NCBI GenBank assembly: GCA_016795105.1
Contig: JAEUIH010000011.1
Coordinates: 115,842 to 179,841, forward strand
DNA: 64,000 nt
Source: Planctomyces sp.
GTDB taxonomy: Bacteria > Planctomycetota > Planctomycetia > Planctomycetales > Planctomycetaceae
Direction: 5' to 3'
Positions 1-8,445 of this stretch are shown one piece after another. Within the stretch, counting starts at the first letter, position 1. Every line of letters begins with the position of its first letter. Position numbers and translations under genes: made by a program. The notes under the pieces are model-generated. The model was not told where the DNA came from, did not search any database, and saw nothing but the letters and a program-made list of their open reading frames with translations.

Positions 1-53
1 TCAGAAGTGGAACAGCCCCGTTTCTGGACTTCGCAATGCATCGGCCATCGCAG

Positions 54-1082
54 CTAGAATTCGACGACTCGACCATCCCTTCGATCTCCCAATAACCGAA
101 ACAAGTTCATGTCGATCTCGTAGCTGATTGGGCGTACGGAACCATCGCAAAGTGTCATGAGGCAACTGCCCACATGGGCGCTGCCGAACCGGCGCGCCGC
201 AATCGCAACCCGATCGATGTTGGGCGGTTCAGTCGTCCAGCGGGCGATGTCTAAATCCACGCCGCTGAACATTGACTGGTCATATCCTGGATCATGGTTC
301 GAGTTGTAGCCCGCGGCGGAAACATACTTTTCTCCTGCCAGAAACACGTTGGATACGCCGTCTGTGATGTCTCGCATTCGTGCGCCGCCACGTTGCCACG
401 AGACGCCATTCGCCAGTGACTGGCTGATCCACGGGTAGTCCCTGACATCCTCAACAGAGGCACTGGCAGGCCCCTCAAGGCTATTCGTGATGACAGATCC
501 TTCACAGATCGCGTAGTCCGATCGACTGACGTCGACAACTGCCGGTGCATTGAAGTATTGAAAGACTGTTGACATCGGAACAATGCTGCTCGCCGGCCTT
601 GAAGGGCAGCGAAATAAAGAAACCTTCGCCTTAGCTAAACGGACGCTGGCCTCATCTCGCAGGGCATCATTATCGAGGTTGGTCGATTGATAGAGTGCGG
701 CATGATCAGCATAGGGCAGGATTTGAAATGCCCAGCCAGCGGGTTGCATATTCCCTGTTCCAAATCGAGCATCGGCGAGCCATGCGAAGCCCCAGCCGTT
801 ACTGGGAAAAGCGTGGTAGTTTCCTTCAAACGCGTGCAGTGCCAGTCCAATCTGTTTTAGGTTATTTGCACATTGAGTGCGTCTGGCAGATTCTCTTGCT
901 GATTGAACAGCAGGCAGCAAAAGCGATAGAAGAATCCCAATGATCGCAATCACGATGAGAAGTTCGATAATCGTGAACCCTCGATTTGCGTCCCTTGTGA
1001 AGGACGACGCACGCATTCTCTTCGTTTTGGAGAGGTCACGGCCTTGCGAACGCCGCACTTTAAGTCTGGGTTTGGTTCTCAT
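54..1082 (-). CDS. DUF1559 pseudopilin-like protein
   Basis: The protein starts with a type IV prepilin-like segment, RGFTIIELLIVIAIIGILL, followed by SARESARRTQCANNLKQIG, the usual opening of DUF1559 proteins. The C-terminal half has the family's H-x-G-x-C then CDGSVRPISYEID signature near the stop. The Gly-Phe with Glu five residues into the hydrophobic segment is what a prepilin peptidase recognises, so the product is probably exported and held at the membrane or assembled as a pseudopilin. These proteins are highly multiplied in planctomycetes and their role is largely unknown. The start is uncertain: ATG at 1082 or 1088 overlaps the upstream gene by about 25 bases, ATG at 1016 with GAAGAGA before it lies closer to the leader, and a GTG at 1148 is also open. 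It is the last gene seen of the minus-strand cluster beginning at 4099. Confidence 0.9.
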   Translation of the reverse strand: MRTKPRLKVRRSQGRDLSKTKRMRASSFTRDANRGFTIIELLIVIAIIGILLSLLLPAVQSARESARRTQCANNLKQIGLALHAFEGNYHAFPSNGWGFAWLADARFGTGNMQPAGWAFQILPYADHAALYQSTNLDNDALRDEASVRLAKAKVSLFRCPSRPASSIVPMSTVFQYFNAPAVVDVSRSDYAICEGSVITNSLEGPASASVEDVRDYPWISQSLANGVSWQRGGARMRDITDGVSNVFLAGEKYVSAAGYNSNHDPGYDQSMFSGVDLDIARWTTEPPNIDRVAIAARRFGSAHVGSCLMTLCDGSVRPISYEIDMNLFRLLGDRRDGRVVEF

Positions 1083-1494
1083 CTGCATGTGATTCCATGA
1101 AAAACCCACACCAACTACCAATCGCGAGTGTGAGCGGTAGTAGCACACTTCCCCAACTCACTTCAGACGAACGAAATGGATCGAAGCAACCGCATGTAAT
1201 GTTCAACTCTCGAATCACTGCTGTCAGCTGAACGCTGGTAAATAACACTCCAAGGACACCAGCAAGAAGCAATCCGGAACGTCGCAAGGAGGGCACTAAC
1301 ACGGATGTGCCGACAACGAGTGTCAGCATCGGCAGAATTGATGCTATCCATCGAGCCGCATTGAATGATATCAGGTCATATTGTAGTACTCCATCCAGAA
1401 ATCGAAACGGATTCACCAAGTGCTCCAGGCTACTCACGAGCAGTAGCGACGACGCAAGCTGCGTCACCAGTACAATAAGAGCTGATCGTCTCAA
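1060..1494 (-). CDS. MauE/DoxX-like membrane protein
   Basis: A protein of about 144 residues with four hydrophobic segments and a Cys-Gly-Cys-Phe motif (ITCGCFDPF) in the loop before the last segment. That layout matches the MauE family, whose members sit near thioredoxin-like or disulfide-forming proteins and are thought to take part in disulfide handling during cofactor or peptide maturation. I place the start at TTG 1494, because an AGGGGG stretch precedes it by about nine bases and the frame then begins just after the stop of the rhodanese gene; an ATG at 1542 would overlap that gene by 46 bases. Its neighbours (C39 peptidase, rhodanese, cysteine-rich peptide) fit a redox or sulfur role. 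The family call rests on topology and the CGCF motif, not on an alignment. Confidence 0.7.
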   Translation of the reverse strand: MRRSALIVLVTQLASSLLLVSSLEHLVNPFRFLDGVLQYDLISFNAARWIASILPMLTLVVGTSVLVPSLRRSGLLLAGVLGVLFTSVQLTAVIRELNITCGCFDPFRSSEVSWGSVLLPLTLAIGSWCGFFMESHADENQTQT

Positions 1495-1496
1495 GA

Positions 1497-2237
1497 CTAC
1501 TTGCCCCCTATTGACGTTTGTTCGGAATGCTCGACCATCCATTCCTGATATCCGCCGTCATAGAGGCGAATATTTTCGAAGCCCCTGCCGATGAGACGTC
1601 GGGCTACAAGTTCATCATATTCACAGTTGCGGGATTGACAAAACAGTATCAGGGGCGTCTTCGGTGACAGCATCTCCAGTAGACTGGTCTCTTCAGCAAC
1701 TGTGGCATCGATTGGCAGATTAATCGCTGTGCGGATTGTACCTCGCCTGAAGGCAGAGACCGTTCGACAATCAATTAGTACTGTATCGCTTTTAGTGTTC
1801 GGAGAATCAGAAATAAGAACGACTTCAGCAAGCTGTGCTTCTTTCAGAAAGTGGCCTGGATGAAGTCCGGCGATTGTGGACAGGGCTGATGGCGACTGAT
1901 TCAGCCCATTTGGGTGCCAGTAGCTCACTATCATACCAATCGACACAGCGGAACCGGACATCACCAACGAGGTCAAGAAAACGTGATTGCCGAAATTTGA
2001 CAGTCGGTGCTGACTGCCTGCTATGCCTGGAAGGATTACAAGACAAATTGCCACATAAGGAATGAACTCCTCCGCGGTCTTCAACACAAGTGAGGCACGA
2101 CCGCGGTGAGAATCTGCGGGAATGATCAACAGTCCGTCCCATTGCGCGAGCAATTCCGCTGAGCTCAAATGCTGTAATCCGTGCCCCGGGTCCAGCACGC
2201 GAATGTAATCACCTTCAAAGCCAGGAAAGAGATCCAA
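1497..2237 (-). CDS. C-terminal part of C39 peptidase-rhodanese protein (frameshifted)
   Basis: This frame opens in the middle of a domain. Its first 40 residues (GFEGDYIRVLDPGHG, then a Trp-Asp-Gly-Leu strand) are the end of a C39 peptidase fold carrying the catalytic Asp, while the Cys and His lie in the overlapping upstream frame. Two membrane segments follow (around residues 58-70 and 85-105). The last 110 residues are a rhodanese domain with the active-site loop CQSRNCEYD and the closing YDGGYQEW. Rhodanese domains carry sulfur as a cysteine persulfide or act as a redox-sensing fold. The TTG at 2237 is unlikely to be a true start, since it would leave half a peptidase domain. I read this as the 3' part of one gene with the segment at 2165-3664. 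Confidence 0.8.
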   Translation of the reverse strand: MDLFPGFEGDYIRVLDPGHGLQHLSSAELLAQWDGLLIIPADSHRGRASLVLKTAEEFIPYVAICLVILPGIAGSQHRLSNFGNHVFLTSLVMSGSAVSIGMIVSYWHPNGLNQSPSALSTIAGLHPGHFLKEAQLAEVVLISDSPNTKSDTVLIDCRTVSAFRRGTIRTAINLPIDATVAEETSLLEMLSPKTPLILFCQSRNCEYDELVARRLIGRGFENIRLYDGGYQEWMVEHSEQTSIGGK

Positions 2238-3664
2238 TGTCGATACAATGGCGTGGTTCTACTGCGCGTATGTAGGATTGCCGGGCCATTTAACGCCGAC
2301 AAAGTTCCCGTGTTCCCGCGAACAATTGCTGAAGATGAAACCCCGTGGTTGTCTAAAAGCGTCTGAATCTGCCGCCCAGTGCTTCCCTCCCAGCTTCCAA
2401 CGTATTCCAGCCTGATGAGACTTCGGAATTCAGGCTCCCGATCAAAGTGATTGAGCAGAACCCAGGCACAAACAATGCCACAGTATGGATCCTCAAAATG
2501 TGTCCTTCGAACTGAGTCATGTTGTTCAGAGCCCGCTGGGAGTTGATTCTGTTCGTGCTCCGCTGCATCTGCATGGCGATCGGACAGAAGCATAAGAATC
2601 AGTAGCAGAAACGAAGACAATGATTGCTTTCTCCAAATCCAGCCCCCTGTGATGACAAGGAATGTGATTCCAAGAAGAATCCATTTCCAGCGCGATGCCG
2701 CCTGTTGATTAATGAATTCAAAATCTTCCAGCCGCCTCATGGCGTCGGGATCTGTAACCGGAATCACATTTCCGTCCTGCCATGCATAATGAAGCCACTC
2801 CGAACCCCAAACTGTAACAGGCTGTCCATTTGGTATTTGTATTCTCAGCCGCAGGCTCTCCGGCGTTACTGAACTGCCAGGTTGACAGGACGTGACTCGG
2901 AAAGTACTCACGGAAGTTCTCTTCCTCGTCGAGCCTGAGGATTCTATGGGCGTTGTCGACTCATAATCCTTTCGGAGTTCACTCACATAGGGGACCCCAT
3001 CGGCTTCGCCGAAGTCGACAAAGGTGAAGACATTCTCTGCGTGTTTTCCCTTTTCATGGAGTGACTCAGGTCTCCACTGCCCGTTCACCTGGATTGTCTT
3101 AAGTACCAAACGTCGACCTTCCTCGGTGGAAGTCAGTACAGCCTTTTGGTCTGATGGCCTCTCCACGGTCCACTTGCGACTCTTTATCAGAGCGGGCAAG
3201 TATTCACTCCGGAGAAACCCCTGAAGAAATTCTGAGCATTCCCCGGAGTTGGGCGGTACTTTCTCGCCCTGCACGACCGAGATCTCACTGCCATCGCTTG
3301 TATAAGTCACACCGAGGTGCCGTTCCCTGGTCACAAGCTCCTCTGAGATCTCCAACTGACCATCAGTCGGGCCGTCCAGTGGCAAACTCTGTAGTGTCGA
3401 ATACAAGTGAAATGAAGAGTTCGCTGAGGTGAGTTCTCTTACCTCTTTTGTGTGGTACGAGTTTCTTGATTCGCCACGACTCGTTACCGTGTGGTCATCC
3501 CACTGAGATTCCACTTCGAAGTGAATGGTCGCGTTGGCAAGAGGGCTCCAAAACGCGTCAAGGTCTTCAGCAACACGCGTCACGAGTGAATCATTGGAGC
3601 CCTGAGTTGGTGCCAGCGAAATTGTGAGAGAAGTAACGATCAGAAGAAAACGAGAAAGGCTCAT
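2165..3664 (-). CDS. N-terminal part of LolA-like/C39 peptidase protein (frameshifted)
   Basis: A signal peptide (MSLSRFLLIVTSLTISLAP) favours the ATG at 3664 over the one at 3712. About 300 residues of secreted beta-rich sequence follow, of the kind seen in LolA-like planctomycete proteins. Then come two membrane segments (WKWILLGITFLVITGGWIW and SSFLLLILMLL) and a C39-type cysteine peptidase with the catalytic Cys in DPYCGIVCAWVLLNHF and the His in YRHWISF. After that His the frame runs into about 15 unrelated residues and a stop, while the proper continuation, including the catalytic Asp, is in the overlapping frame ending at 1497. C39 domains cleave leader peptides after double glycine in bacteriocin exporters. 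Here the domain is in a membrane protein without an ATPase, so its substrate is unknown; the small peptide gene just upstream is the obvious candidate. Confidence 0.8.
   Translation of the reverse strand: MSLSRFLLIVTSLTISLAPTQGSNDSLVTRVAEDLDAFWSPLANATIHFEVESQWDDHTVTSRGESRNSYHTKEVRELTSANSSFHLYSTLQSLPLDGPTDGQLEISEELVTRERHLGVTYTSDGSEISVVQGEKVPPNSGECSEFLQGFLRSEYLPALIKSRKWTVERPSDQKAVLTSTEEGRRLVLKTIQVNGQWRPESLHEKGKHAENVFTFVDFGEADGVPYVSELRKDYESTTPIESSGSTRKRTSVSTFRVTSCQPGSSVTPESLRLRIQIPNGQPVTVWGSEWLHYAWQDGNVIPVTDPDAMRRLEDFEFINQQAASRWKWILLGITFLVITGGWIWRKQSLSSFLLLILMLLSDRHADAAEHEQNQLPAGSEQHDSVRRTHFEDPYCGIVCAWVLLNHFDREPEFRSLIRLEYVGSWEGSTGRQIQTLLDNHGVSSSAIVRGNTGTLSALNGPAILHTRSRTTPLYRHWISFLALKVITFACWTRGTDYSI
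2222..2227 (-). other. Frameshift site inside the C39 peptidase domain
   Basis: On the minus strand the reading goes CAT TGG ATC TCT TTC CTG GCT TTG. The first frame gives H-W-I-S-F-L-A-L, which then loses family resemblance; shifting by one base at the CTG gives H-W-I-S-F followed by G-F-E-G-D-Y, the expected continuation of a C39 domain. One missing base between 2223 and 2222 would restore a single open frame from 3664 to 1497. No canonical slippery heptamer was found here, so a mutation or a sequencing or assembly error is more likely than programmed frameshifting. Confidence 0.75.
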
Positions 3665-3775
3665 TGCTACACGCTCCGTCAGATGATTGAACAGAGAAAA
3701 AGAACCTTTCAAATGATGATCTGATCATGTTCTCAACGTTCGATACTGAGATCTATGCTGCACCTGATCCATTGA

Positions 3776-4099
3776 TCAGGTGGGAACGCATGACATACTC
3801 GTTACGTCATCAATCTCTGGTTCGCAACCCTGAAAACCACATGCAGACGAACCTTGGTCAGGGTCGCACAGCGGATCGTTATTTCCCGGCACCGTGCTAA
3901 GCGGTTTACACTGTTTATGCTTCTTGTTTATGGGGCAGGCACCCATCGGCATTGCTCTACAGTTTACATCATTTAGTCCAAGAGTATCGCAGTTTATGCC
4001 TCCCGTGAATATTTCGAGGTCTTGCACTCCGACGGATGAGGGCATTAATGCCGTGATTGAGATCATCACTGGCGTCAACGCAGCCAACCTTCGCATCAT
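3776..4099 (-). CDS. Small secreted cysteine-rich peptide, unknown
   Basis: A 107-residue product opening with two adjacent ATGs and a signal-peptide-like stretch (MMRRLAALTPVMISITALMP). The mature part holds eight cysteines in about 70 residues, spaced as in NC, NC, AC, QC, LC, AC, GC and SC, with many Asn, Asp, Pro and Gly. This is the composition of a compact disulfide-stabilised extracytoplasmic peptide. AAGAAG precedes the start by about six bases. It lies 111 bases upstream of the C39/rhodanese gene on the same strand and heads the cluster. I do not recognise a family. It could be the substrate of the neighbouring peptidase, or a structural peptide. There is no clear double-glycine leader; the only adjacent glycines are in FTGGINC, near residue 34. 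Confidence 0.6.
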   Translation of the reverse strand: MMRRLAALTPVMISITALMPSSVGVQDLEIFTGGINCDTLGLNDVNCRAMPMGACPINKKHKQCKPLSTVPGNNDPLCDPDQGSSACGFQGCEPEIDDVTSMSCVPT

Positions 4100-4260
4100 C
4101 GATCTTCTTACGTGGCGGAATTGTGAGCGAAACTTGAATTCATGCAGCTTACTCCAAAGTCAGGTTACCCAGCAATGTACCGAACTACAACAGCGTAAAG
4201 GGGGGGGCCAAAAGAAAAAAAATAACCTTTTGCAGAGTTCCTGTTTAACGGGCGACTGAG

Positions 4261-4371
4261 ACCCCTGGCGGTGGTATAGGGGGAGTTGCGGCCAGGGGTT
4301 CGTCATCACGACGGAGCGTGATGAGTACTTTGTGGGGCTGCGGCATTACGGCGGAGCATGATAGGGACTTT
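4261..4371. repeat. Hairpin repeat pair, family A, in a gene-free stretch
   Basis: The 368-base gap 4100-4467 lies between divergent genes. It holds an inverted pair (acccctgg at 4261-4268 and ccaggggt at 4292-4299), then a 28-base unit at 4304-4331 ending gcgtgatgagtacttt and a degenerate copy exactly 40 bases later at 4344-4371. Each unit contains its own small hairpin (catcacg with cgtgatg). The same unit recurs at 9323, 9363 and, inverted, 9473. An A-rich stretch follows a run of G at 4200-4226. Promoters for both flanking genes must be here, but I could not single one out. Confidence 0.75.
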
Positions 4372-4467
4372 GGAGGCTGTGTTGGAGACACGGGCTGGTT
4401 TGGGTGGTATTGTTCCGATATGGGTTCTCTGATGGATGTCAACATTTTCAGAAATTGCCTGAACTGA

Positions 4468-5634
4468 ATGGCTCGAATTCGCGTTGTTTTTTCGATTGGT
4501 GGTCTGCACGGCGGTGGGTCGGAGAGGCAGCTCGTTTCGCTGTTGAGGAACCTCGACCGAACTCGCTTTGAACCGTTTCTCTATCTGGTGTATCGAACCG
4601 GGCCTCTGCTGGATCTGGTTCCAAAGGATGTTCCTGTTGTTGCCTTTGAGGAACGGGTTCGTCCGTCGCGATTCTACCTGCCTGGTCGAATGCATCGTTT
4701 GCGAGTCAGCGATTATGCTGCATACCTGAAAGAGGTTGGTGCACACGTTTCTTATGATCGCACATTTCTGATGACTTTGATTTCTGCCGATGGAGCTCAG
4801 CGGGTCGGTGTTCCGAATGTCTCCACAATCGTCACGAATCCAGAAACAGGATTTGCTCCCGTGGCTGGCAGGTTTCAGTGGCTGAAGCGCCGGATTCTAC
4901 ATCGACTTTACAATCACTCATCGAGGGTACTCGCTGTTTCCGATGGGGCGAGACAGGCTGCCATTCGTTTCTATGGGATCGCACCGGAAAAAATTGTTGT
5001 GCATGCCAATGGGGTCGATGTTGATCTTGTGAATCAGCTGGCTGCCGTTCCGGTTTCAGATCCGTGGTGGAGTTCGGAGCAGCCGTTTCGAATTGTCACT
5101 GCCGGACGACTGAATGAGCAGAAGGGGTTTCATTTTCTGATTGAAGCCATCCAGTTGCTAAGGGCCAGGCTCCCCAACAAATCGATTCGACTGGCAATTT
5201 TGGGGGATGGGCCGTGGAAAGAAGAGCTTCAGAGCCGGATTCGAGCTGCCGGGCTGGAATCATCAATTCACCTCGCCGGATTTCAATCCAACGCGGCCGC
5301 GTGGTATCGATCGGCCGACCTGTTTGTACTGCCTTCGCTGGTGGAAGGTTCGCCGAATGTCCTGCTGGAGGCGATCGTGTGCGGGACGCCTGTGATTTCC
5401 AGTGACTGCCCCTCCGGGCCCGCAGAAATCCTGCGAGGTGGGCAGTTGGGACGACTGGTGCCTCCAGGGAACAGTGAAGCTCTGGCAGAAGCGATCGGTG
5501 AATCCATTGCCCGGTATCCAATGTGGCTGGCGACGGCCAAGGCAGCTGAACAGATGGTGATTACGGAGAATTCCATTCGAAGTTCGGCTCGAAAGCTGGA
5601 AGCGATTTTCGAGGAAGTCGCCCTTCAGGCGTGA
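4468..5634 (+). CDS. Glycosyltransferase family 4 protein
   Basis: A 388-residue GT-B fold protein. The N-terminal half has the glycine-rich loop GGLHGGGSERQL that opens family 4 enzymes. The C-terminal half has the sugar-nucleotide-binding core: TAGRLNEQKGFHFLIEA, then LAILGDGPWKEEL, SADLFVLPSLVEGSPNVLLEA with the family's E-x7-E motif, and CGTPVISSDCPSGPAEIL. Length is typical. The enzyme should move a sugar from an NDP-sugar donor to a polysaccharide, lipid carrier or protein in the cytoplasm; the acceptor cannot be told. It is the first gene of a plus-strand run with an ABC ATPase (33 bases later), a TolC-type protein and an unknown gene, which hints at export of a glycosylated product or envelope component. 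Confidence 0.9.
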   Translation: MARIRVVFSIGGLHGGGSERQLVSLLRNLDRTRFEPFLYLVYRTGPLLDLVPKDVPVVAFEERVRPSRFYLPGRMHRLRVSDYAAYLKEVGAHVSYDRTFLMTLISADGAQRVGVPNVSTIVTNPETGFAPVAGRFQWLKRRILHRLYNHSSRVLAVSDGARQAAIRFYGIAPEKIVVHANGVDVDLVNQLAAVPVSDPWWSSEQPFRIVTAGRLNEQKGFHFLIEAIQLLRARLPNKSIRLAILGDGPWKEELQSRIRAAGLESSIHLAGFQSNAAAWYRSADLFVLPSLVEGSPNVLLEAIVCGTPVISSDCPSGPAEILRGGQLGRLVPPGNSEALAEAIGESIARYPMWLATAKAAEQMVITENSIRSSARKLEAIFEEVALQA

Positions 5635-5667
5635 AACACGTCGTTCAGATTGTCAGCATATCCTGTT

Positions 5668-6441
5668 ATGGCACTCATCGAACTCAAACAAATCTGCAAG
5701 ACGTATGACCTGGGAGAAATCCAGGTGCATGCGCTCCATCCGACAACGCTCAATATCGAGCGAGGCGAATATGTCGCGTTGCTGGGACCATCAGGTTCCG
5801 GAAAATCGACATTAATGAATACTCTGGGGTGCCTCGACCGTCCCACATCCGGCAGTTTCCTGCTGGATGGCCTGGAGGTCAGCACGATGTCGCGCAACGA
5901 GCGAGCTGCGATTCGGAATAAGCATATTGGCTTCGTCTTTCAGAACTTTAATCTGCTTGCACGTACGTCGGCTGTGGAAAATGTCGAACTGCCATTAATG
6001 TATGGTCCCAGAATGGCAGCCCGGACTCGCCGGGCGAAAGCCAAAGAAATGTTGGGACTTGTCGGGCTGGGCGACCGTCTGGACCATCATCCGGGTCAAC
6101 TTTCGGGTGGTCAGCAGCAGCGTGTGGCGATTGCTCGGTCTCTGGTCAATTCCCCTTCAATTCTGATGGGCGACGAACCGACCGGTAATCTGGACTCAAA
6201 AACCAGTCGGGAAGTGATCGAGCTCTTTAAGAAACTTAACGAAGAGCAGAAAATTACGGTCATTCTGGTCACACACGACCTCAATGTCGCCCGCCATGCT
6301 CGCCGAATTCTGGTGCTGCGGGATGGGAGGATTGTAACGGATACAACTTCGTTTGATGAAGCGTTTAAATCGTTACACATGATGGATATGGAACAGGACG
6401 AGGTTCCGGAGCAAAAGGTACCCGAGGAGCGACCGGTTTGA
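5668..6441 (+). CDS. ABC transporter ATP-binding protein (MacB/LolD type)
   Basis: It carries Walker A GPSGSGKST (residues 40-48), a Q-loop in FQNFNLL, the signature LSGGQQQRVAIARSL, Walker B SILMGDEPTGNLD and the switch His in VTHD. The D-E-P-T-G-N-L-D string and overall length match the LolD/MacB/FtsE group, which drive lipoprotein release or substrate extrusion without substrate-carrying cycles. ATG 5668 is preferred over a TTG at 5650 because family homology starts at MALIELKQI. The usual permease and membrane-fusion partners are missing: the next gene is a TolC-type outer-membrane protein. Residues after about 235 are an acidic, proline-rich tail. Confidence 0.92.
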   Translation: MALIELKQICKTYDLGEIQVHALHPTTLNIERGEYVALLGPSGSGKSTLMNTLGCLDRPTSGSFLLDGLEVSTMSRNERAAIRNKHIGFVFQNFNLLARTSAVENVELPLMYGPRMAARTRRAKAKEMLGLVGLGDRLDHHPGQLSGGQQQRVAIARSLVNSPSILMGDEPTGNLDSKTSREVIELFKKLNEEQKITVILVTHDLNVARHARRILVLRDGRIVTDTTSFDEAFKSLHMMDMEQDEVPEQKVPEERPV

Positions 6442-6478
6442 CTCTTGGAATGCGAATGAGCATACCGATCATTTGGGC

Positions 6479-8437
6479 ATGAATACAAATGCCGCACACA
6501 TGCTATGGAGGGCAGTGGGCGTGCTGGTCATTGCCAGTGCGTGCAGCCCTGTTACCGCTCAGTTGCACGTGGATGAGGAACACCGCATCCGTTGGCACGA
6601 AGAGGGCGAACTCTCCCGTTTTCAAAGAGGGATTGGTCCGGCTCCCGTGACCGTTGCTTCTGAAGAAGCCAAAGGCGTTGAGAGGTTTCTGCCTCTCGAC
6701 GAAGCGATTTCGATCGCCCTTCAGCATTCAGAAGTGATCCGGGTACTGACTGGAGTGTCCGCGAGTTCATCTGGACAGACCATTTACGATACGGCCATTG
6801 CCACAACACCCATCGATCAGGCAGTTGCTCGATTTGACCCCGTGTTCTCTGCGAACAGTTCGTTCCGTCATACAGAGACCCCTTTTTCGACGACGGACCC
6901 GGGTGACCCTCTGGGTGCTTTGATCACAGATCGCGGTGTCGGTGGCACGGATGCTTCTGCAGGCTTTTCAAAGACGAATCGATTCGGTGGTATTGCAGAC
7001 GCGCGAGCTGTTGATCGCTGGAATAATTCGCTGCATGGTCCGCCGGGATCCGGGACACTTGACCCTGCTCACAATATCGCAATGGAGCTCAGTTATACTC
7101 AGCCCCTCCTCGCCGGATTCGGTCGATCAGCGAATGAAGCGCCGATCGTGATTGCTCGCCTGCAGCAGGACCAGTCGTACTTCCAGTTCAAGAACGGAAT
7201 GCAGGAACTGGTGCGAGGCGTGATCAATGCATATTGGTCTTTGGTTCAGGCGAGAACAGAGTTATGGGCACGAGAAAAACAGGTCGATGCCACACGGGAA
7301 GCCTATGAATATCAGGCAGCAAGGCTGCGAACCGGACGAGGCAAGAAATCTGACGAAGCTCAGGCTGCATCAGCCTACGCAGATGCCAAAGCGAGTGTCG
7401 TAAGTGCTCAGGCCAGTGTTCTACAGAGAGAAGCGGCTCTAAGAAATCTGATTGGGCTCCCACCCGAAGATGGTAACCGGCTCGTCCCATCGACGCCTCC
7501 GACTCGAGATCAGCTGGAATTCCGCTGGAATGAACTGGTTGAAACGGCCCAACAGTTGCGACCCGATCTGATTGAGCTGAATCTGATTCTGATGGCAGAT
7601 ACGCAACGACTGATTCAGAGAAACAACTCGGCACAACCAAACTTCGATGCCGTTGCACTTCATCGCTGGAATGGTCTGTCGGGAACGATGCAAAATGGTT
7701 CAAACCTGTCTTCATCAATGGATGATCACACGGACTGGACTCTGGGTGTTACATTCTCAGTTCCCATGGGATTGCGGCAGGCACGCGCACAGCTTCGAAC
7801 ACAGGAACTTCTGATCGCCAAAGACCGGGCCAATATTCAGCAGAGTCTGCACCAGATCGAACATTCAATGGCGACGTCGATTCGTAATATCGACCAACAA
7901 TACGCTCTGTACCTGGCCTTTAAAGAGGCCAGAGCAGCTGCAAGGGAAAACCTGCTTGCTCAGATCAGTGATGCTCGTCAGGGACGTGCAATTCTGCTGA
8001 ACGTGCTTCAGGCGATTTCATCTCTGGGTAATTCAACCGCAGCTGAGGCTCAGGCTCTGACACTCTACAACATTGAATTGGCGAACCTTGAATTTCAGAC
8101 GGGTACAATTCTCGAAACTCATGGTATTCGATTCGTCGAAGAACAGTACACCAGTATGAGCGCCTGGGGACGCCACTTTGAGGATGACTGTTATCCCAGG
8201 AGCCTGAGTCCGCAGAAAGACGGCGTACGCTATGAAGACTCGAACGAAGAAGCCGAGAAGGTGTTTAACCTCGAAGACTTCCCGACACGGCGATCCGGCG
8301 AGGAACCGGAGAAGCCCGAGCTTCCCAAGGCTCCCGACATTGACCCGCTCACTCCGTATGAGCAGGAACAGTCAGCGAAGGAAAAGAAGGGGCGGATGTT
8401 TCGCTGGATTTCGCTTGAACGCGTCTTCCGGAACTGA
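6479..8437 (+). CDS. TolC-family outer-membrane efflux protein
   Basis: The N-terminus is a signal peptide (LWRAVGVLVIASACSPVTAQ). The body shows the TolC pattern: a long helical repeat with L-x-x-A-I-x-x-A-L-x-x-S near residue 75, the strand HNIAMELSYTQPLLAGFG, and the second helical repeat with V-N-A-Y-W-like INAYWSLVQARTEL and later TLGVTFSVPMGLRQARAQLR. At 652 residues it is longer than typical TolC (about 450-500), with an insert near residues 90-190 and an acidic, Pro/Glu-rich C-terminal tail of about 100 residues ending in a basic patch. It should form a trimeric outer-membrane duct. ATG 6479 is chosen over TTG 6473. It follows the ABC ATPase by 37 bases. Confidence 0.9.
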   Translation: MNTNAAHMLWRAVGVLVIASACSPVTAQLHVDEEHRIRWHEEGELSRFQRGIGPAPVTVASEEAKGVERFLPLDEAISIALQHSEVIRVLTGVSASSSGQTIYDTAIATTPIDQAVARFDPVFSANSSFRHTETPFSTTDPGDPLGALITDRGVGGTDASAGFSKTNRFGGIADARAVDRWNNSLHGPPGSGTLDPAHNIAMELSYTQPLLAGFGRSANEAPIVIARLQQDQSYFQFKNGMQELVRGVINAYWSLVQARTELWAREKQVDATREAYEYQAARLRTGRGKKSDEAQAASAYADAKASVVSAQASVLQREAALRNLIGLPPEDGNRLVPSTPPTRDQLEFRWNELVETAQQLRPDLIELNLILMADTQRLIQRNNSAQPNFDAVALHRWNGLSGTMQNGSNLSSSMDDHTDWTLGVTFSVPMGLRQARAQLRTQELLIAKDRANIQQSLHQIEHSMATSIRNIDQQYALYLAFKEARAAARENLLAQISDARQGRAILLNVLQAISSLGNSTAAEAQALTLYNIELANLEFQTGTILETHGIRFVEEQYTSMSAWGRHFEDDCYPRSLSPQKDGVRYEDSNEEAEKVFNLEDFPTRRSGEEPEKPELPKAPDIDPLTPYEQEQSAKEKKGRMFRWISLERVFRN

Positions 8438-8445
8438 AGTGTTTC

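Noticed and set aside
1..53. End of another minus-strand gene at the left edge
   Set aside because: A TGA at 3-1 closes only a 15-codon frame; too short to judge.
2222..2227. Programmed -1 frameshifting in the C39/rhodanese gene
   Set aside because: No slippery heptamer or convincing downstream structure; a simple indel explains the split.
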